64,000 nt of DNA from Propionicimonas sp. (GTDB taxonomy: Bacteria > Actinomycetota > Actinomycetes > Propionibacteriales > Propionibacteriaceae), in the NCBI RefSeq assembly GCF_029975155.1, contig NZ_JARKPQ010000200.1, positions 106,725-170,724 on the forward strand. Reading direction: 5' to 3'. This document shows positions 1 to 8,608 of the stretch, piece after piece (the first letter of the stretch is position 1; each line of letters opens with the position of its first letter). The translations under genes were made by a program, and so were the position numbers. Under the pieces are notes generated by a model. That model saw nothing but the letters and a program-made list of their open reading frames with translations. It did not search any database and had not been told where the DNA came from.

Positions 1-1490
1 GAACGCAGGACCGGGAGACGTTCGACGAGATCAGCCGCATCTTCGGCGTGGGCTTCAACGGGCCGCTGGTGGTGACGGGCTCGATCGTCGAGTCCGACGA
101 CCCGGTGGAGATCATGGACTGCCTCAAGGCCGACATCGAGGCCGTGCCGGGCGTGCACATGGTGGCTGCGTCCACCCCGAACTCCAACGCCGACACCGGC
201 ATGGTGCAGATCGTCCCCACCACCGGGCCGGACGACCCGGCCACCGCCGACCTCGTCCAGGCTCTCCGCGACCGCCACGGCTACTGGCAGGAACACTGCG
301 ACATCGACACGGCGATCACCGGCTTCACCGCCGTGCAGATCGACGTCACCCAGCGGCTGCGGGACGCGCTGCTGCCGTTCGGCATCTTCGTGGTCGGTCT
401 CTCGCTCGTGCTGCTGACGATGGTGTTCCGGTCGATCTGGGTGCCGGTCAAGGCCGCGCTGGGCTACCTGCTGAGTGTCGGGGGCGCGTTCGGTGCCACC
501 GTGCTGGTGTTCAACCAGGGCTGGTTCGCCTCGCTGATCAACCTGCCCGAGCCCGGCCCGGTGATCAGCTTCCTGCCGATCATCATGATGGGCCTGCTGT
601 TCGGCCTGGCGATGGACTACGAGGTGTTCCTCGTCTCCCGGATGCGGGAGGAGTTCGTCCACGGCAACACCGAACGCTCCGTCGAGGACGGCTTCGTGCA
701 CTCGGCGAAGGTCGTGGTCGCGGCGGCGCTGATCATGTTCTCCGTCTTCGCGTTCTTCGTCCCCAATGGCGAAGGCGCGATCAAGCCCATCGCGTTCGCG
801 CTGGCCGTGGGCGTGGCGCTGGACGCCTTCGTCGTCCGGATGACCCTGGTGCCGGCGGTGATGAAGCTGCTCGGCCGGCACGCCTGGTGGCTGCCGGCCT
901 GGCTGGACCGGCGCCTGCCGTCCCTCGACATCGAGGGGGAGTCGCTCACCCGGCAGGTGCATCTCGCCGACTGGCCCGCGCCCGGCGACGCCGCCGCGAT
1001 CGTGGGCGAGGGCCTCGCCGCGGCCGTGGGCGAGCGGACCCTGTTCGCGGACGTCGCGCTGCGGGTGGAGCCCGGCGAGGTGCTGGTCATCGAGGGTGAG
1101 CACGCCGCCCGCCGCGCGCTGCTCCTCGCGCTGGCCGGACGGGTGAAGCTGACCGGCGGCACGCTGAAGGTGCTCGGCCACGTCCTGCCGGAGGAGGCGG
1201 CGGTCGTGCGCGGGCAGGCGCCGGTGCTCGGGCCGTCCGTCCCGCACTTCGGCCGGGTGCTGAAGGGCCGCACCGGCGGCCTGGTCTGCGTGGACAACGC
1301 GGACGAGCTGTCGGACGTCCAGGACCGATCGCTGCGGCGAGCCCTGGAGGCGTCCGCGGGTGGCGGCGGCGACCCGATCACGTGGGTGCTCGGCGTGATG
1401 CCCGGTTCCGACCTCGAGGCCCAGCTGCCGGTGCCCTACCGGGTGCTGCGGCTGGCCTCCCACCTCGCCCTGGAAGGAGCGACCCGATGA
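1..1490 (+). CDS. MMPL family transporter with C-terminal ABC-ATPase-like tail (5' end outside window)
   Basis: The frame is already open at base 3, so the gene begins upstream and only its C-terminal part is present. About six membrane helices follow a periplasmic stretch, and the MMPL signature GLAMDYEVFLVSRMREE is present, so this is the second half of an RND/MMPL exporter that would move lipids or other hydrophobic compounds. After the last helix comes a soluble tail of about 190 residues that resembles an ABC ATPase (pattern 'RVEPGEVLVIEG', 'LLLALAGR', 'GGTLKVLG'). It has no GxGxGKS/T Walker A, and a VCVDNADEL segment sits where Walker B would be. The stop overlaps the ATG of the next gene (ATGA), implying translational coupling with the YhgE/Pip protein. 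The family assignment is secure; the tail's role is inference. Confidence 0.9.
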   Translation, partial: TQDRETFDEISRIFGVGFNGPLVVTGSIVESDDPVEIMDCLKADIEAVPGVHMVAASTPNSNADTGMVQIVPTTGPDDPATADLVQALRDRHGYWQEHCDIDTAITGFTAVQIDVTQRLRDALLPFGIFVVGLSLVLLTMVFRSIWVPVKAALGYLLSVGGAFGATVLVFNQGWFASLINLPEPGPVISFLPIIMMGLLFGLAMDYEVFLVSRMREEFVHGNTERSVEDGFVHSAKVVVAAALIMFSVFAFFVPNGEGAIKPIAFALAVGVALDAFVVRMTLVPAVMKLLGRHAWWLPAWLDRRLPSLDIEGESLTRQVHLADWPAPGDAAAIVGEGLAAAVGERTLFADVALRVEPGEVLVIEGEHAARRALLLALAGRVKLTGGTLKVLGHVLPEEAAVVRGQAPVLGPSVPHFGRVLKGRTGGLVCVDNADELSDVQDRSLRRALEASAGGGGDPITWVLGVMPGSDLEAQLPVPYRVLRLASHLALEGATR

Positions 1491-3520
1491 ACGTCGAACG
1501 CCTCGACTCCGCACCGGCCCGCTGGTACACACTGCTCGGCCTGGTGCTGGTGCCGATCCTCGTGGCCGGTGGTTTCCTGCTCGCGGGCGTGAACGCCGGC
1601 GACCGGCTGCACACCGTCCAGGCAGCGGTGGTCAACCTGGACGAACCGGTGACGATCGACGACCAGTACACCCCGCTGGGCCGGCAGCTGACCGCCAATC
1701 TCGTCGACTCCGACCGCACCGAGAACCTCACCTGGGTGCTGGAGACCGAGGAGAACGCGCGTGCGGGGCTCACCACCGGCGAGTACGCGGCGATGGTGAT
1801 CATCCCGAAGAACTTCTCGGCCGCGGCGACCTCCTTCAGCAAGGACGCGGACGAGGCCGAGCAGGCCACGATCGAGGTGCACACCTCGCCCGTGGCCGGT
1901 GTCGCCGACGCGACCCTCGGCCGGCTGGTGGCCAGCGAGGCCGCGGCCATGCTGAACTCGACGCTGACCGAGAGCTATCTCACGCAGATCTACATCGGCT
2001 TCAACGACATGGGCGACCAGTTCGTCACCATGGCGGACGGTGCCGACCAGCTCGCCGACGGGGCCGAGAAGTTCGCGGACGGGATCAGTTCGGCGTCCGA
2101 CGGCACCCAGGAGCTGTACGGCGGCGCCCGGCAGCTGGCCGACGGCCTGGGCCAGCTGCACAGCCAGACCAAGGGCATGCCGAAGGACATCCGCAAGCTG
2201 GCGAACGGCGTCGGCGACTACGTGTCCGGGGTGAACCAGCTGGTGGACTCCTCGGCCGCGGGCCAGCAGACCATCATCGCCACCGTCCGGCAGATCGAGG
2301 CCGGCGCGGACGCCGCGGGTGCGCAGTTCGGCGACTTCGGCTCCAACCAGCAGCTGGTGGCCGGCGCGACCCAGGCCGCGGAGCAGGCGACCGCCCAGGT
2401 GGACTGCCCCGACTTCGGAGTCGACCCGGCGACCCAGGGTGCGATGTGCACGGCCTTCAGGGCCGGCCTCAAGGGGGGCGCCGGCGTCGGTGCCGCCGTG
2501 GGTGTCACCGCTGCCGGCAAGGCCGCGGAGCAGGGCATGCAGCAGTTCAAGGGAGCGGCGCTCACCCCGTTCCGGCAAGGCCTCGAAGCCGCCGCGAGCG
2601 ATCCCGGCACCGCCGCGCAGCTCGCCCAACTCAAGAAGGGCGGCAAGAAGCTGGCGAACGGGACGGACGAGCTCGCCGACCAGATGCCCAAGCTCGTCGA
2701 CGGCATCGGCCAGTTGGCGGACGGCGGCGCGCAGCTCGCCGACGGTGTCGACCAGCTCGGTGCCGGGCTGATCAAGGCGTCGTCCGGCGGCCAGAAGCTG
2801 GCGGACGGCATGCGCGAGATGGCCGACGGCATCTCCGAGGGCAAGGACAAGCTGCCGAGCTACAGCAAGGCCGACCGGGAGAACCTGTCCACGGTGGTGG
2901 CCGCGCCGGTCGACACGTCCTCGCTCAGCGGGCTGGCGAACCCCAACATCGGCTGGATCAGCCTGGTGCTGGTGCTCGCGCTGTGGCTGGGCGCCCTGGC
3001 GACCTACTCGGTGGTGAAGGCGATCGGACGCGGGCTGCTGAGTTCCGCGGAGCCCACCGCCGTGCTGATCGGACGGTCGCTGGTGCCCGGCCTGGTGGTC
3101 GTGGGCGTCCAGGCGGTGCTGGTGGCGGCGCTGAGCCGTTTCGGCCTGGACCTGTCCGGTCAGCAGTGGCTGGCGGTGACCGGGGTGCTGCTGCTGGCGG
3201 GAGCGACGTTCGTGGTGATCAACCACGCCCTGGTCGCCTGGCTGGGCGGACTCGGCCGGTTGGTGTCGGTGGCCCTGGCGGTGCTGACCACGGCGTCCGC
3301 GCTGATCGGTGCCGCGCCGGCGCTGTTCGCCGCACTGCGTCCGTTCTCGCCGCTCACGCCGGCACTGGACGCCGTCCGCGCGATCGCCACCGACTCAAGC
3401 GGCGCGGCGATCGCCACCCTCACCCTGGTGGGCTGGCTGCTGATCGCCTTCACCGCCAGCGCCGTCGCCATCGCCCGCCGCCGCACGACAACCCTTGCCG
3501 CGGTCCTGGCCACCGGCTGA
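1487..3520 (+). CDS. YhgE/Pip family membrane protein
   Basis: 677 aa. The start is the ATG in the ATGA overlap with the MMPL gene, preceded by GGAAGGAG. One N-terminal helix (about residues 16-38) leads into a long extracytoplasmic domain with many 'LADG' heptad-like repeats (for example ADQLADGAEKFADG). Five or six C-terminal helices of ABC-2 permease type follow. This is the architecture of YhgE/Pip proteins, known as phage infection protein in Gram-positives and often linked to export or cell-envelope functions. Coupling to an MMPL carrying an ATPase-like tail suggests one envelope export unit. The substrate is unknown. Confidence 0.88.
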   Translation: MNVERLDSAPARWYTLLGLVLVPILVAGGFLLAGVNAGDRLHTVQAAVVNLDEPVTIDDQYTPLGRQLTANLVDSDRTENLTWVLETEENARAGLTTGEYAAMVIIPKNFSAAATSFSKDADEAEQATIEVHTSPVAGVADATLGRLVASEAAAMLNSTLTESYLTQIYIGFNDMGDQFVTMADGADQLADGAEKFADGISSASDGTQELYGGARQLADGLGQLHSQTKGMPKDIRKLANGVGDYVSGVNQLVDSSAAGQQTIIATVRQIEAGADAAGAQFGDFGSNQQLVAGATQAAEQATAQVDCPDFGVDPATQGAMCTAFRAGLKGGAGVGAAVGVTAAGKAAEQGMQQFKGAALTPFRQGLEAAASDPGTAAQLAQLKKGGKKLANGTDELADQMPKLVDGIGQLADGGAQLADGVDQLGAGLIKASSGGQKLADGMREMADGISEGKDKLPSYSKADRENLSTVVAAPVDTSSLSGLANPNIGWISLVLVLALWLGALATYSVVKAIGRGLLSSAEPTAVLIGRSLVPGLVVVGVQAVLVAALSRFGLDLSGQQWLAVTGVLLLAGATFVVINHALVAWLGGLGRLVSVALAVLTTASALIGAAPALFAALRPFSPLTPALDAVRAIATDSSGAAIATLTLVGWLLIAFTASAVAIARRRTTTLAAVLATG

Positions 3521-3540
3521 GTAGTCGCGGGCCGCTGCTT

Positions 3541-3715
3541 GTCATCCCGACCCGGGCGACGTCATCCCGGCCCTGACACGTCATCCCGGCCCCGATACGT
3601 CATCCCGGCCCCGACACGTCATCCCGGCCCCGACACGTCATCCCGGACTTGATCCGGGATCCCTTCGGTCGCGTAGCCAGTCACGTGCAGGGATCCCGGC
3701 ATCCGCCGGGATGAC
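3541..3715. repeat. 19-bp tandem array joined to a GTCATCCCGG palindromic element
   Basis: Units beginning GTCATCCCGG start at 3541, 3561, 3580, 3599, 3618 and 3637, spaced 20, 19, 19, 19 and 19 bp. The last unit opens a full palindromic element (3637-3715) ending in CCGGGATGAC. It lies between convergent genes and may also act as a bidirectional terminator. Related elements are at 40645-40710 and 52895-52973. Confidence 0.85.
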
Positions 3716-3778
3716 GTGGGGCTGGCGAGCGTCACGAAGGGCGTCACCGGAGAGGACGACCCTTCGTGAGGGACGGTG

Positions 3779-4645
3779 TCAGCTGGTTGACTCCACGGGC
3801 TGCACGTCGATCGGGTCCGGCGGCTCGAGGGGCTGGACGGCGACGGCCTCCGGCGGTTCGAGCGGGGTGACCTCGGCCTCGGCGGCCTTGGCCGCGAGTT
3901 CGGCCTGGGCAGCGGCGGCCCGGAGCGCCACGGCGCGGGCGAAGTCGGCCTGGGTGGGCATGCCGTAGGCGCGGGCGGTGGTGTCGTGCATCTCGACGAC
4001 GTAGCGGTGCAGCCGCTCCGAGAACTGATGGGCGATCTCGCCGGGAGCGGCGCGCAGCGGGCGTCCGAACACGACGTGGACGTGCGGGCGACCGGGCACG
4101 GGAACGGTCGCACCGTACGGCATGGCGGCGTACGCACCCACCAGCGCGATCGGCAGGACCGGCACGTTGCGGGAGATGCTCAGCGCCGCAGCGCCCGGGG
4201 TGAAGTTCGCCATCGCCCCCGTCCGGGAGCGGGTGCCCTCGGGGAAGATCAGGATCGGTACGCCCTCGCTCACCAGGCGGGCGGCGAGCCCGCGGTGACC
4301 GGTTCGGTTCGCGTGGCCCTGGCGCTGCACGGGGAACGAGTTGAAGAACAGGGCGGTGGGCAGGGCTTTGTACCAGGTGCTGAAGAAATAGTCACCGGCG
4401 GTGGCCGCGGCCAGGTTCTTGGACAGCCGCCGGGGCAGCGCTCCGTAGATGAGCGGTGCGTCGAGGTGGCTGGAGTGGTTCGCGATCACCACGAACGGGG
4501 GTTTGAGCCCGTCGAGGTTGCGGACACTGTGCTCGTGCACGGTCACCGCGGACCAGATGTACGGCTTCATGAGCAGGTGCTGCGCCACGAACCGCGCGGT
4601 TCCCGGTCCGGCGGAGGTGTACCTGTTCAGGTTCGGCTCTGTCAC
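3779..4645 (-). CDS. Lysophospholipid acyltransferase (PlsC/1-acylglycerol-3-phosphate acyltransferase family)
   Basis: 288 aa. The acyltransferase blocks are clear: NHSSHLDAP (HxxxxD catalytic motif, near residue 60), an FPVQRQG segment, and FPEGTRSRTG (block III, substrate glycerol-phosphate binding). The enzyme would add an acyl chain to a lysophospholipid at the inner membrane. The C-terminal 60 residues are Ala/Glu then Pro/Glu rich and probably disordered. I chose the GTG at 4645 because AGAGGA lies 6 nt upstream; longer in-frame starts would run into the neighbouring SDR gene. The exact acyl acceptor cannot be told. Confidence 0.9.
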   Translation of the reverse strand: MTEPNLNRYTSAGPGTARFVAQHLLMKPYIWSAVTVHEHSVRNLDGLKPPFVVIANHSSHLDAPLIYGALPRRLSKNLAAATAGDYFFSTWYKALPTALFFNSFPVQRQGHANRTGHRGLAARLVSEGVPILIFPEGTRSRTGAMANFTPGAAALSISRNVPVLPIALVGAYAAMPYGATVPVPGRPHVHVVFGRPLRAAPGEIAHQFSERLHRYVVEMHDTTARAYGMPTQADFARAVALRAAAAQAELAAKAAEAEVTPLEPPEAVAVQPLEPPDPIDVQPVESTS

Positions 4646-4701
4646 CCGATTCCTCTCGGCGTCGATCCCGCCATTGTGGCGCACTCCTGGGCGAGGGGTC
4701 A

Positions 4702-5469
4702 CTACCGCCGGCTCTTTGTGAGAAGCCGGGACGCCGCATGGATGGCGGCTCGCGGCGCCAGGTCGGCGGCGAACCGGGCGATCTTCCACCGTGTGGTGGG
4801 CACCGAGATGGCCTTGCCCCGTTCGGCGTCGGCAAGGGCTTCCGCCGCGCAGCGGTCGGCGTCCACCCACACCCAGTCGGGGATCGCCGACGTGCGGATC
4901 CCGGCACGTTCGTGGAACTCGGTCCGCACCCAGCCCGGGCACAGTGCCGTCACGGTCACCCCGGTGCCGTGCAACTCGCCGGCCAGGCTCTCGGAGTAGA
5001 TCTTCACCCAGGCCTTGATGGCTGAGTAGTGCCCTTGCGTCAGCCACGCGGCGAGGGAGGACACGTTGATGATCCGGCCGTGCCCGCGCGCCCGCATCGC
5101 CCGCCCGGCCGCGCCGCCGAGGATGAGCACGGCAACGCACATCACGTCGAGCGCGTACTCGTGCCTGCCGGTGTCGGGATCGAGCAGGGCACTGTGCACG
5201 CCGAAGCCGGCGTTGTTCACCAGCACGTCGACGGGACGGCCGGGATCCTCCAGCCGGGCGGCGACCTTGAGCACATCCTCACGGACGGCGAGGTCCGCCG
5301 GCAGGACCTCCACCTCCACTGCCGCGGCCTCGCGCAGCCGGGCGGCCACCTCCTCCAGCCGAGCGGTGTCGCGGGCGACGAGCACGAGGTCGTCGCCGCG
5401 TGCGGCCAGGGCGCGGGCGAAGGCGGCTCCGATGCCGGCGGTTGCGCCGGTGACCAAGGCAGTGGGCAT
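4702..5469 (-). CDS. Short-chain dehydrogenase/reductase (SDR)
   Basis: 255 aa, a normal classical SDR length. The NAD(P) loop TGATAGIG is at the N-terminus, NNAG in the middle, and the catalytic Ser (NVSSLA) and YxxxK (YSAIK) follow. The end of the protein resembles SDRs that carry a positively charged C-terminal tail (LLTKSRR). It lies 56 bp upstream of the acyltransferase on the same strand, so the two may be co-transcribed and share a lipid-related role. The substrate is unknown. Confidence 0.9.
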   Translation of the reverse strand: MPTALVTGATAGIGAAFARALAARGDDLVLVARDTARLEEVAARLREAAAVEVEVLPADLAVREDVLKVAARLEDPGRPVDVLVNNAGFGVHSALLDPDTGRHEYALDVMCVAVLILGGAAGRAMRARGHGRIINVSSLAAWLTQGHYSAIKAWVKIYSESLAGELHGTGVTVTALCPGWVRTEFHERAGIRTSAIPDWVWVDADRCAAEALADAERGKAISVPTTRWKIARFAADLAPRAAIHAASRLLTKSRR

Positions 5470-5515
5470 GGCGGCACGCTACCGGGTTTCGCGAAACGGC
5501 TCTCGGTCACCGTGG

Positions 5516-6157
5516 TCAGGCCACGAGCTGATGGGCGTGGGACGCAAGCCGGCGCAGCGCCCACGAGCAGCGCCAGCGCACGGACTCCGGCGTGCCGCCG
5601 AGCGCCGTGGCGGCCTGAGCGCTGGAGAGGCCCGCGACGTACACCGTCCACAGCGTGCGGTGGGTGCGTTCGTCGATCAGGCCGAGTTGGCGCGCCTGGG
5701 TCAGCACCGCGACCGCACTCCCCTCGGCCGACGGCTCCGCGGGATCCGGTTCGCCCACCGGACGGACGGGCCGCGGCCGGGCCAGCCGGTGGTGCATCGT
5801 CCAGGCCAGGTTCGCGGCGATCGCGCGTGGACGGCGGTCGAGCGGGTACTCGGCGATCGCGAGCCACAACTCGGAGATGGCCTCCGGCAGCAGCTCCGGA
5901 CGCCGCGCGCACAGCAGCACGACCTTGCCCAGCATCGTCTGCAGCACGACCCGGTACGCGAGCCGGTCTCCCGCCGTGCCCAGCCGGAGCAGCGCCGCCA
6001 GCACGTCGTCGGGGCGATCCCGGATCAGTCCGAGCACCGCGGCCAGATCGGGGACGCCGGCGAGCGCCGGCTCCGTCCGGCTCCATCCCGGCACCGGCAG
6101 CCCGGCCAGGTCGTGCCATTCGCGATTCAGCGCCGCCAGCGCCTGTCGTCCGTCCAT
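5516..6157 (-). CDS. Sigma-factor region-4-like DNA-binding protein, function unknown
   Basis: 213 aa. The C-terminal ~55 residues (from about residue 155, 'LIDERTHRTLWTVYVAGLSS...') read as a sigma-70 region 4-type helix-turn-helix. The N-terminal 140 residues show no recognisable core-RNAP-binding region 2, although an 'AISELWLAIAEYP' stretch is distantly like a sigma helix. It could be a divergent ECF-like regulator or a DNA-binding protein that no longer acts as a sigma factor. The gene ends 47 bp before the SDR gene begins. Confidence 0.7.
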   Translation of the reverse strand: MDGRQALAALNREWHDLAGLPVPGWSRTEPALAGVPDLAAVLGLIRDRPDDVLAALLRLGTAGDRLAYRVVLQTMLGKVVLLCARRPELLPEAISELWLAIAEYPLDRRPRAIAANLAWTMHHRLARPRPVRPVGEPDPAEPSAEGSAVAVLTQARQLGLIDERTHRTLWTVYVAGLSSAQAATALGGTPESVRWRCSWALRRLASHAHQLVA

Positions 6158-6474
6158 GGCCCGCAGCCTTGCGACCGGGTGTTGTCCGGAGTGTTGCCCG
6201 GAAGGCAGGCACTGTCTGCGCTTGTGCTGAGGGTTTCTTGCACTTTTCTAACAATTTCACAACGACACGTCCGCGGCGCCCCATTGAATCGTGCGAACCC
6301 GTATCCTGAGAGCGTACTCATCCAGGGTTGACGGCCGACAACCGTCATCATGAACGCCCAGGGGGACGCTCGGATATCCAGCGGCCCCCTGGTGCCGTCT
6401 CTGGCGCATCCTCCCGCCAGGCTTCCGGCAACCGCTCGTCGAGCGTGTCGAGACGCCCCCGGGTGCAGCTCAGG
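6158..6474. other. Intergenic, no gene seen
   Basis: 317 bp without a convincing ORF. The part near 6220-6320 is AT-richer and probably holds the promoter of the minus-strand gene ending at 5516. A short copy of the TCGAGCGTGTCGAGAC repeat family is at 6433-6458. Confidence 0.5.
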
Positions 6475-6885
6475 TCAGCGGCCGGCGTAGTCGTCGAAGG
6501 CGCGGGCGAGAAACTCGGCGAGGTCACCGGTCTCACCGTCGCGGCCGCCGCGGCCGATCACCAGGGTCGGCGGGCTGGGTTGCGGCGTGACGCCGGTGAA
6601 CCGGGCGAGCGCCGATCCGGCGCTGACGAGTTGGTAGTAGTGCCCGTCGGGCGCGACGGCGAGGGTCCGGGCCCGGTTGAGGTACCAGCCGACCAGGCCT
6701 GTCTTCACCCTCGAACCGTTGAGCAGGGTGGCCTGGAGTGGCTCGGGCGCAGCACCCGCGGCCTGCACGCGGACGATGAAGGCGTCCAGCTGTTCCTGGG
6801 CGGCGCGGGCCTCCGCCTCGGCCGCGGCGCGCGCGAGTTCGTGCCGACGCCGCGCGTCCGCCTGGCGCTGATTCTCCTCGGCCAT
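6475..6885 (-). CDS. Hypothetical protein with N-terminal coiled-coil
   Basis: 136 aa from ATG at 6885. Residues 1-40 are charged and Ala-rich (QRQADARRRHELARAAAEAE), predicting a coiled coil. The rest contains GWYLNRARTLAVAPDGHYY and looks like a small folded domain, with no family I recognise. It has no signal peptide or membrane helix, so it is probably cytoplasmic. An upstream in-frame start adds 13 unlikely residues. It is 48 bp downstream of the MurB-like gene on the same strand. Confidence 0.65.
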   Translation of the reverse strand: MAEENQRQADARRRHELARAAAEAEARAAQEQLDAFIVRVQAAGAAPEPLQATLLNGSRVKTGLVGWYLNRARTLAVAPDGHYYQLVSAGSALARFTGVTPQPSPPTLVIGRGGRDGETGDLAEFLARAFDDYAGR

Positions 6886-6933
6886 GGGGACAAGGCTAGA
6901 CGCCGGACACGCGCGGTCCACCACGCCGGTCGC

Positions 6934-7461
6934 TCAGTGCGTCCCCTGCACGACCTCGCGGACCGCGGTGAGCGACGCTCGCTCGCCGAGCTCGACGCCG
7001 AGGGCCGCGGCCAGCGCGGGATCGCGCACCGGCTCGGTCAGGTCGCCCTGTTTGAAAAGGAACGCGACGTCGAGGATCTCGAATCGCGGCGACCCGTCGG
7101 CCAGGAGGTCCTGAAACCGGGATCCGCCTGCTCGGAACTCGCACTCGATGAGCGGAAACGTCCGCCGCGACTCGGTCTGTCGATCCCACGCGCGCACGGC
7201 CGCGACGGTGTCCGCCACCGCCTGGCCGAAGACGGCGACGTTGTCCCGGGTGACGTCCGCGACCCGGCCGTCCACTCCGGCCAGGCACTCCACTCCGACC
7301 CATCCCGAGGCCACCGCGCGTTCCACCAGCGCTGCCCAGGCCTCATCGGCGCCCGCCCGCACCTGGACGGCGGCGCAGAACACCAGGTCGTCCACGTCGC
7401 AGCCGGCGCTGTCGACACTCACTCCGATCGTGGGGATCCGGAACGGCTGACGCTCGGTCAT
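6934..7461 (-). CDS. Truncated MurB (UDP-N-acetylenolpyruvoylglucosamine reductase)-like protein
   Basis: 175 aa, against about 350 for MurB. Segments match the middle of actinobacterial MurB: 'GVECLAGVDGRVADV' (MurB: GIEALSGIPG), 'NVAVFGQAVADTVAAVRAWD' (NIGAYGQEV) and 'LGVELGERASLTAVREVV'. The N-terminal FAD pyrophosphate-binding part and the C-terminal domain are missing, so it is unlikely to be a working reductase. The frame is intact and begins with a clean ATG, so it may be a retained paralogue with another role rather than fresh debris. The homology is a confident reading of the sequence; the function is unknown. Confidence 0.7.
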   Translation of the reverse strand: MTERQPFRIPTIGVSVDSAGCDVDDLVFCAAVQVRAGADEAWAALVERAVASGWVGVECLAGVDGRVADVTRDNVAVFGQAVADTVAAVRAWDRQTESRRTFPLIECEFRAGGSRFQDLLADGSPRFEILDVAFLFKQGDLTEPVRDPALAAALGVELGERASLTAVREVVQGTH

Positions 7462-7545
7462 CGTCCCATTGGACTGCACGCCGGAACGGATCACAAGCCT
7501 GCGGTTGGCCCCGCCTCCTAGGCTTGGCGAGGAGCAGGGGGTGGC

Positions 7546-8586
7546 ATGGAATCGGACACCGGCACGCGGACGACGACGCGTCGTCTCGTCGACCGAGTGG
7601 CCATCTGCCTCCTCCTGGGCGTCGTGGTCGCGTCCGTGGGCGGCGCTGCGCTGCTGACCGTCTACCTCAATCGGGTGGGCGATGCGGTGGCGGGCCTGCA
7701 GCGCTCGGATCCCCTGCCCACCTATCCAGGCCGGCCCAGCGCGGTCGGGATCGACGGGGTGAGCCCCGTCAACTACCTGCTCATGACCACCCGCGCGGAC
7801 GGAACGCTGGACGCCGTGCTGATCGCGCACCTGTCCGCGTCCCGGCGCGACCTGATCCTGATCGCGCTGCCGGCCGACCTGCTCGTCGCCGACGGCGTGA
7901 GCCAGAGCACCCTGGCGGCCAGCTTCCGTGAGGACCCGCTGGTGATGGCGCGCGCGGTGGAGGCCCTCACCGACGCCCGGATGGACCACCAGGTGCGGCT
8001 CGATCTGGACGCCTTCGCCGGTGTGGTGGACACCCTCGGCGGCATCGACCTCGCCGGCGGCCGCCTGGACGGCGACGAGGTACTGGCCCACCTGACCGCT
8101 GCCCCGGACCCGCTGTCCCGCTCGCTGCGCACCGCCGACCTGCTGCGAGCGGCGCTGAGCCGGGCGAACCTTGGCGTGGCGATCGCCGATCCCAACCGCT
8201 TCGACAAGGTGATGGACGCCCTCACGCCCTGTCTGGTGGTGGACACCGACCTCACCAGCGAGGAGATCCGCAGCACCATGGTGGAGTCTCGGGTGCGTGC
8301 GGACGAGGTGGTGACCTGGCCGCTGACGGCCACCCCGGCCCCGTCCGGCGCTGCTCCCGATCCCGTGGGGCTCGCCGACCTGCGCTCGGCCCTCGCCAGC
8401 GACGTGATGCCGTCCCCCGCCGTCGTGCCCACGGCCAGCCCTGCCTCCCAGAGCCTGCGCGGCGTGCCGGCGACGCCGGTCACGGCTGAGCCGACGACGA
8501 CGGAGCCGCGACCCGCCCCGACGGTCGCCAGCCACAGCAGCAGCCCCCGGGTCGAGAGCACTCCGACGCCTTCGGTCACCCGCTGA
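7546..8586 (+). CDS. LytR-CpsA-Psr (LCP)-like protein, catalytic residues apparently lost
   Basis: 346 aa with an N-terminal cytoplasmic stub, one membrane helix (about 18-42), an extracytoplasmic LCP-like domain and a Thr/Pro/Ser-rich C-terminal tail from about residue 285. The core 'NYLLMTTRADGTLDAVLIAHL' and 'RDLILIALPADLLV' align with the LCP pattern, but the usual Asp/Arg pairs are replaced: the SDSR-like motif is absent and the S(I/L)PRD motif reads ALPAD. LCP enzymes attach wall polymers to peptidoglycan. This one is probably inactive as a phosphotransferase, or only a binding protein. The ATG follows AGGAGCAGG. Confidence 0.7.
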   Translation: MESDTGTRTTTRRLVDRVAICLLLGVVVASVGGAALLTVYLNRVGDAVAGLQRSDPLPTYPGRPSAVGIDGVSPVNYLLMTTRADGTLDAVLIAHLSASRRDLILIALPADLLVADGVSQSTLAASFREDPLVMARAVEALTDARMDHQVRLDLDAFAGVVDTLGGIDLAGGRLDGDEVLAHLTAAPDPLSRSLRTADLLRAALSRANLGVAIADPNRFDKVMDALTPCLVVDTDLTSEEIRSTMVESRVRADEVVTWPLTATPAPSGAAPDPVGLADLRSALASDVMPSPAVVPTASPASQSLRGVPATPVTAEPTTTEPRPAPTVASHSSSPRVESTPTPSVTR

Positions 8587-8608
8587 ACGGAACGGTAGGC
8601 TCGGGCGG

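Noticed and set aside
1436..3226. Long open frame on the minus strand opposite the YhgE/Pip gene
   Set aside because: Composition is the codon shadow of the plus-strand gene, which has a signal-like helix, repeats and membrane segments.
3541..3636. Regular short repeats that could suggest a CRISPR array
   Set aside because: Units are contiguous 19-mers without unique spacers and no cas genes are present.
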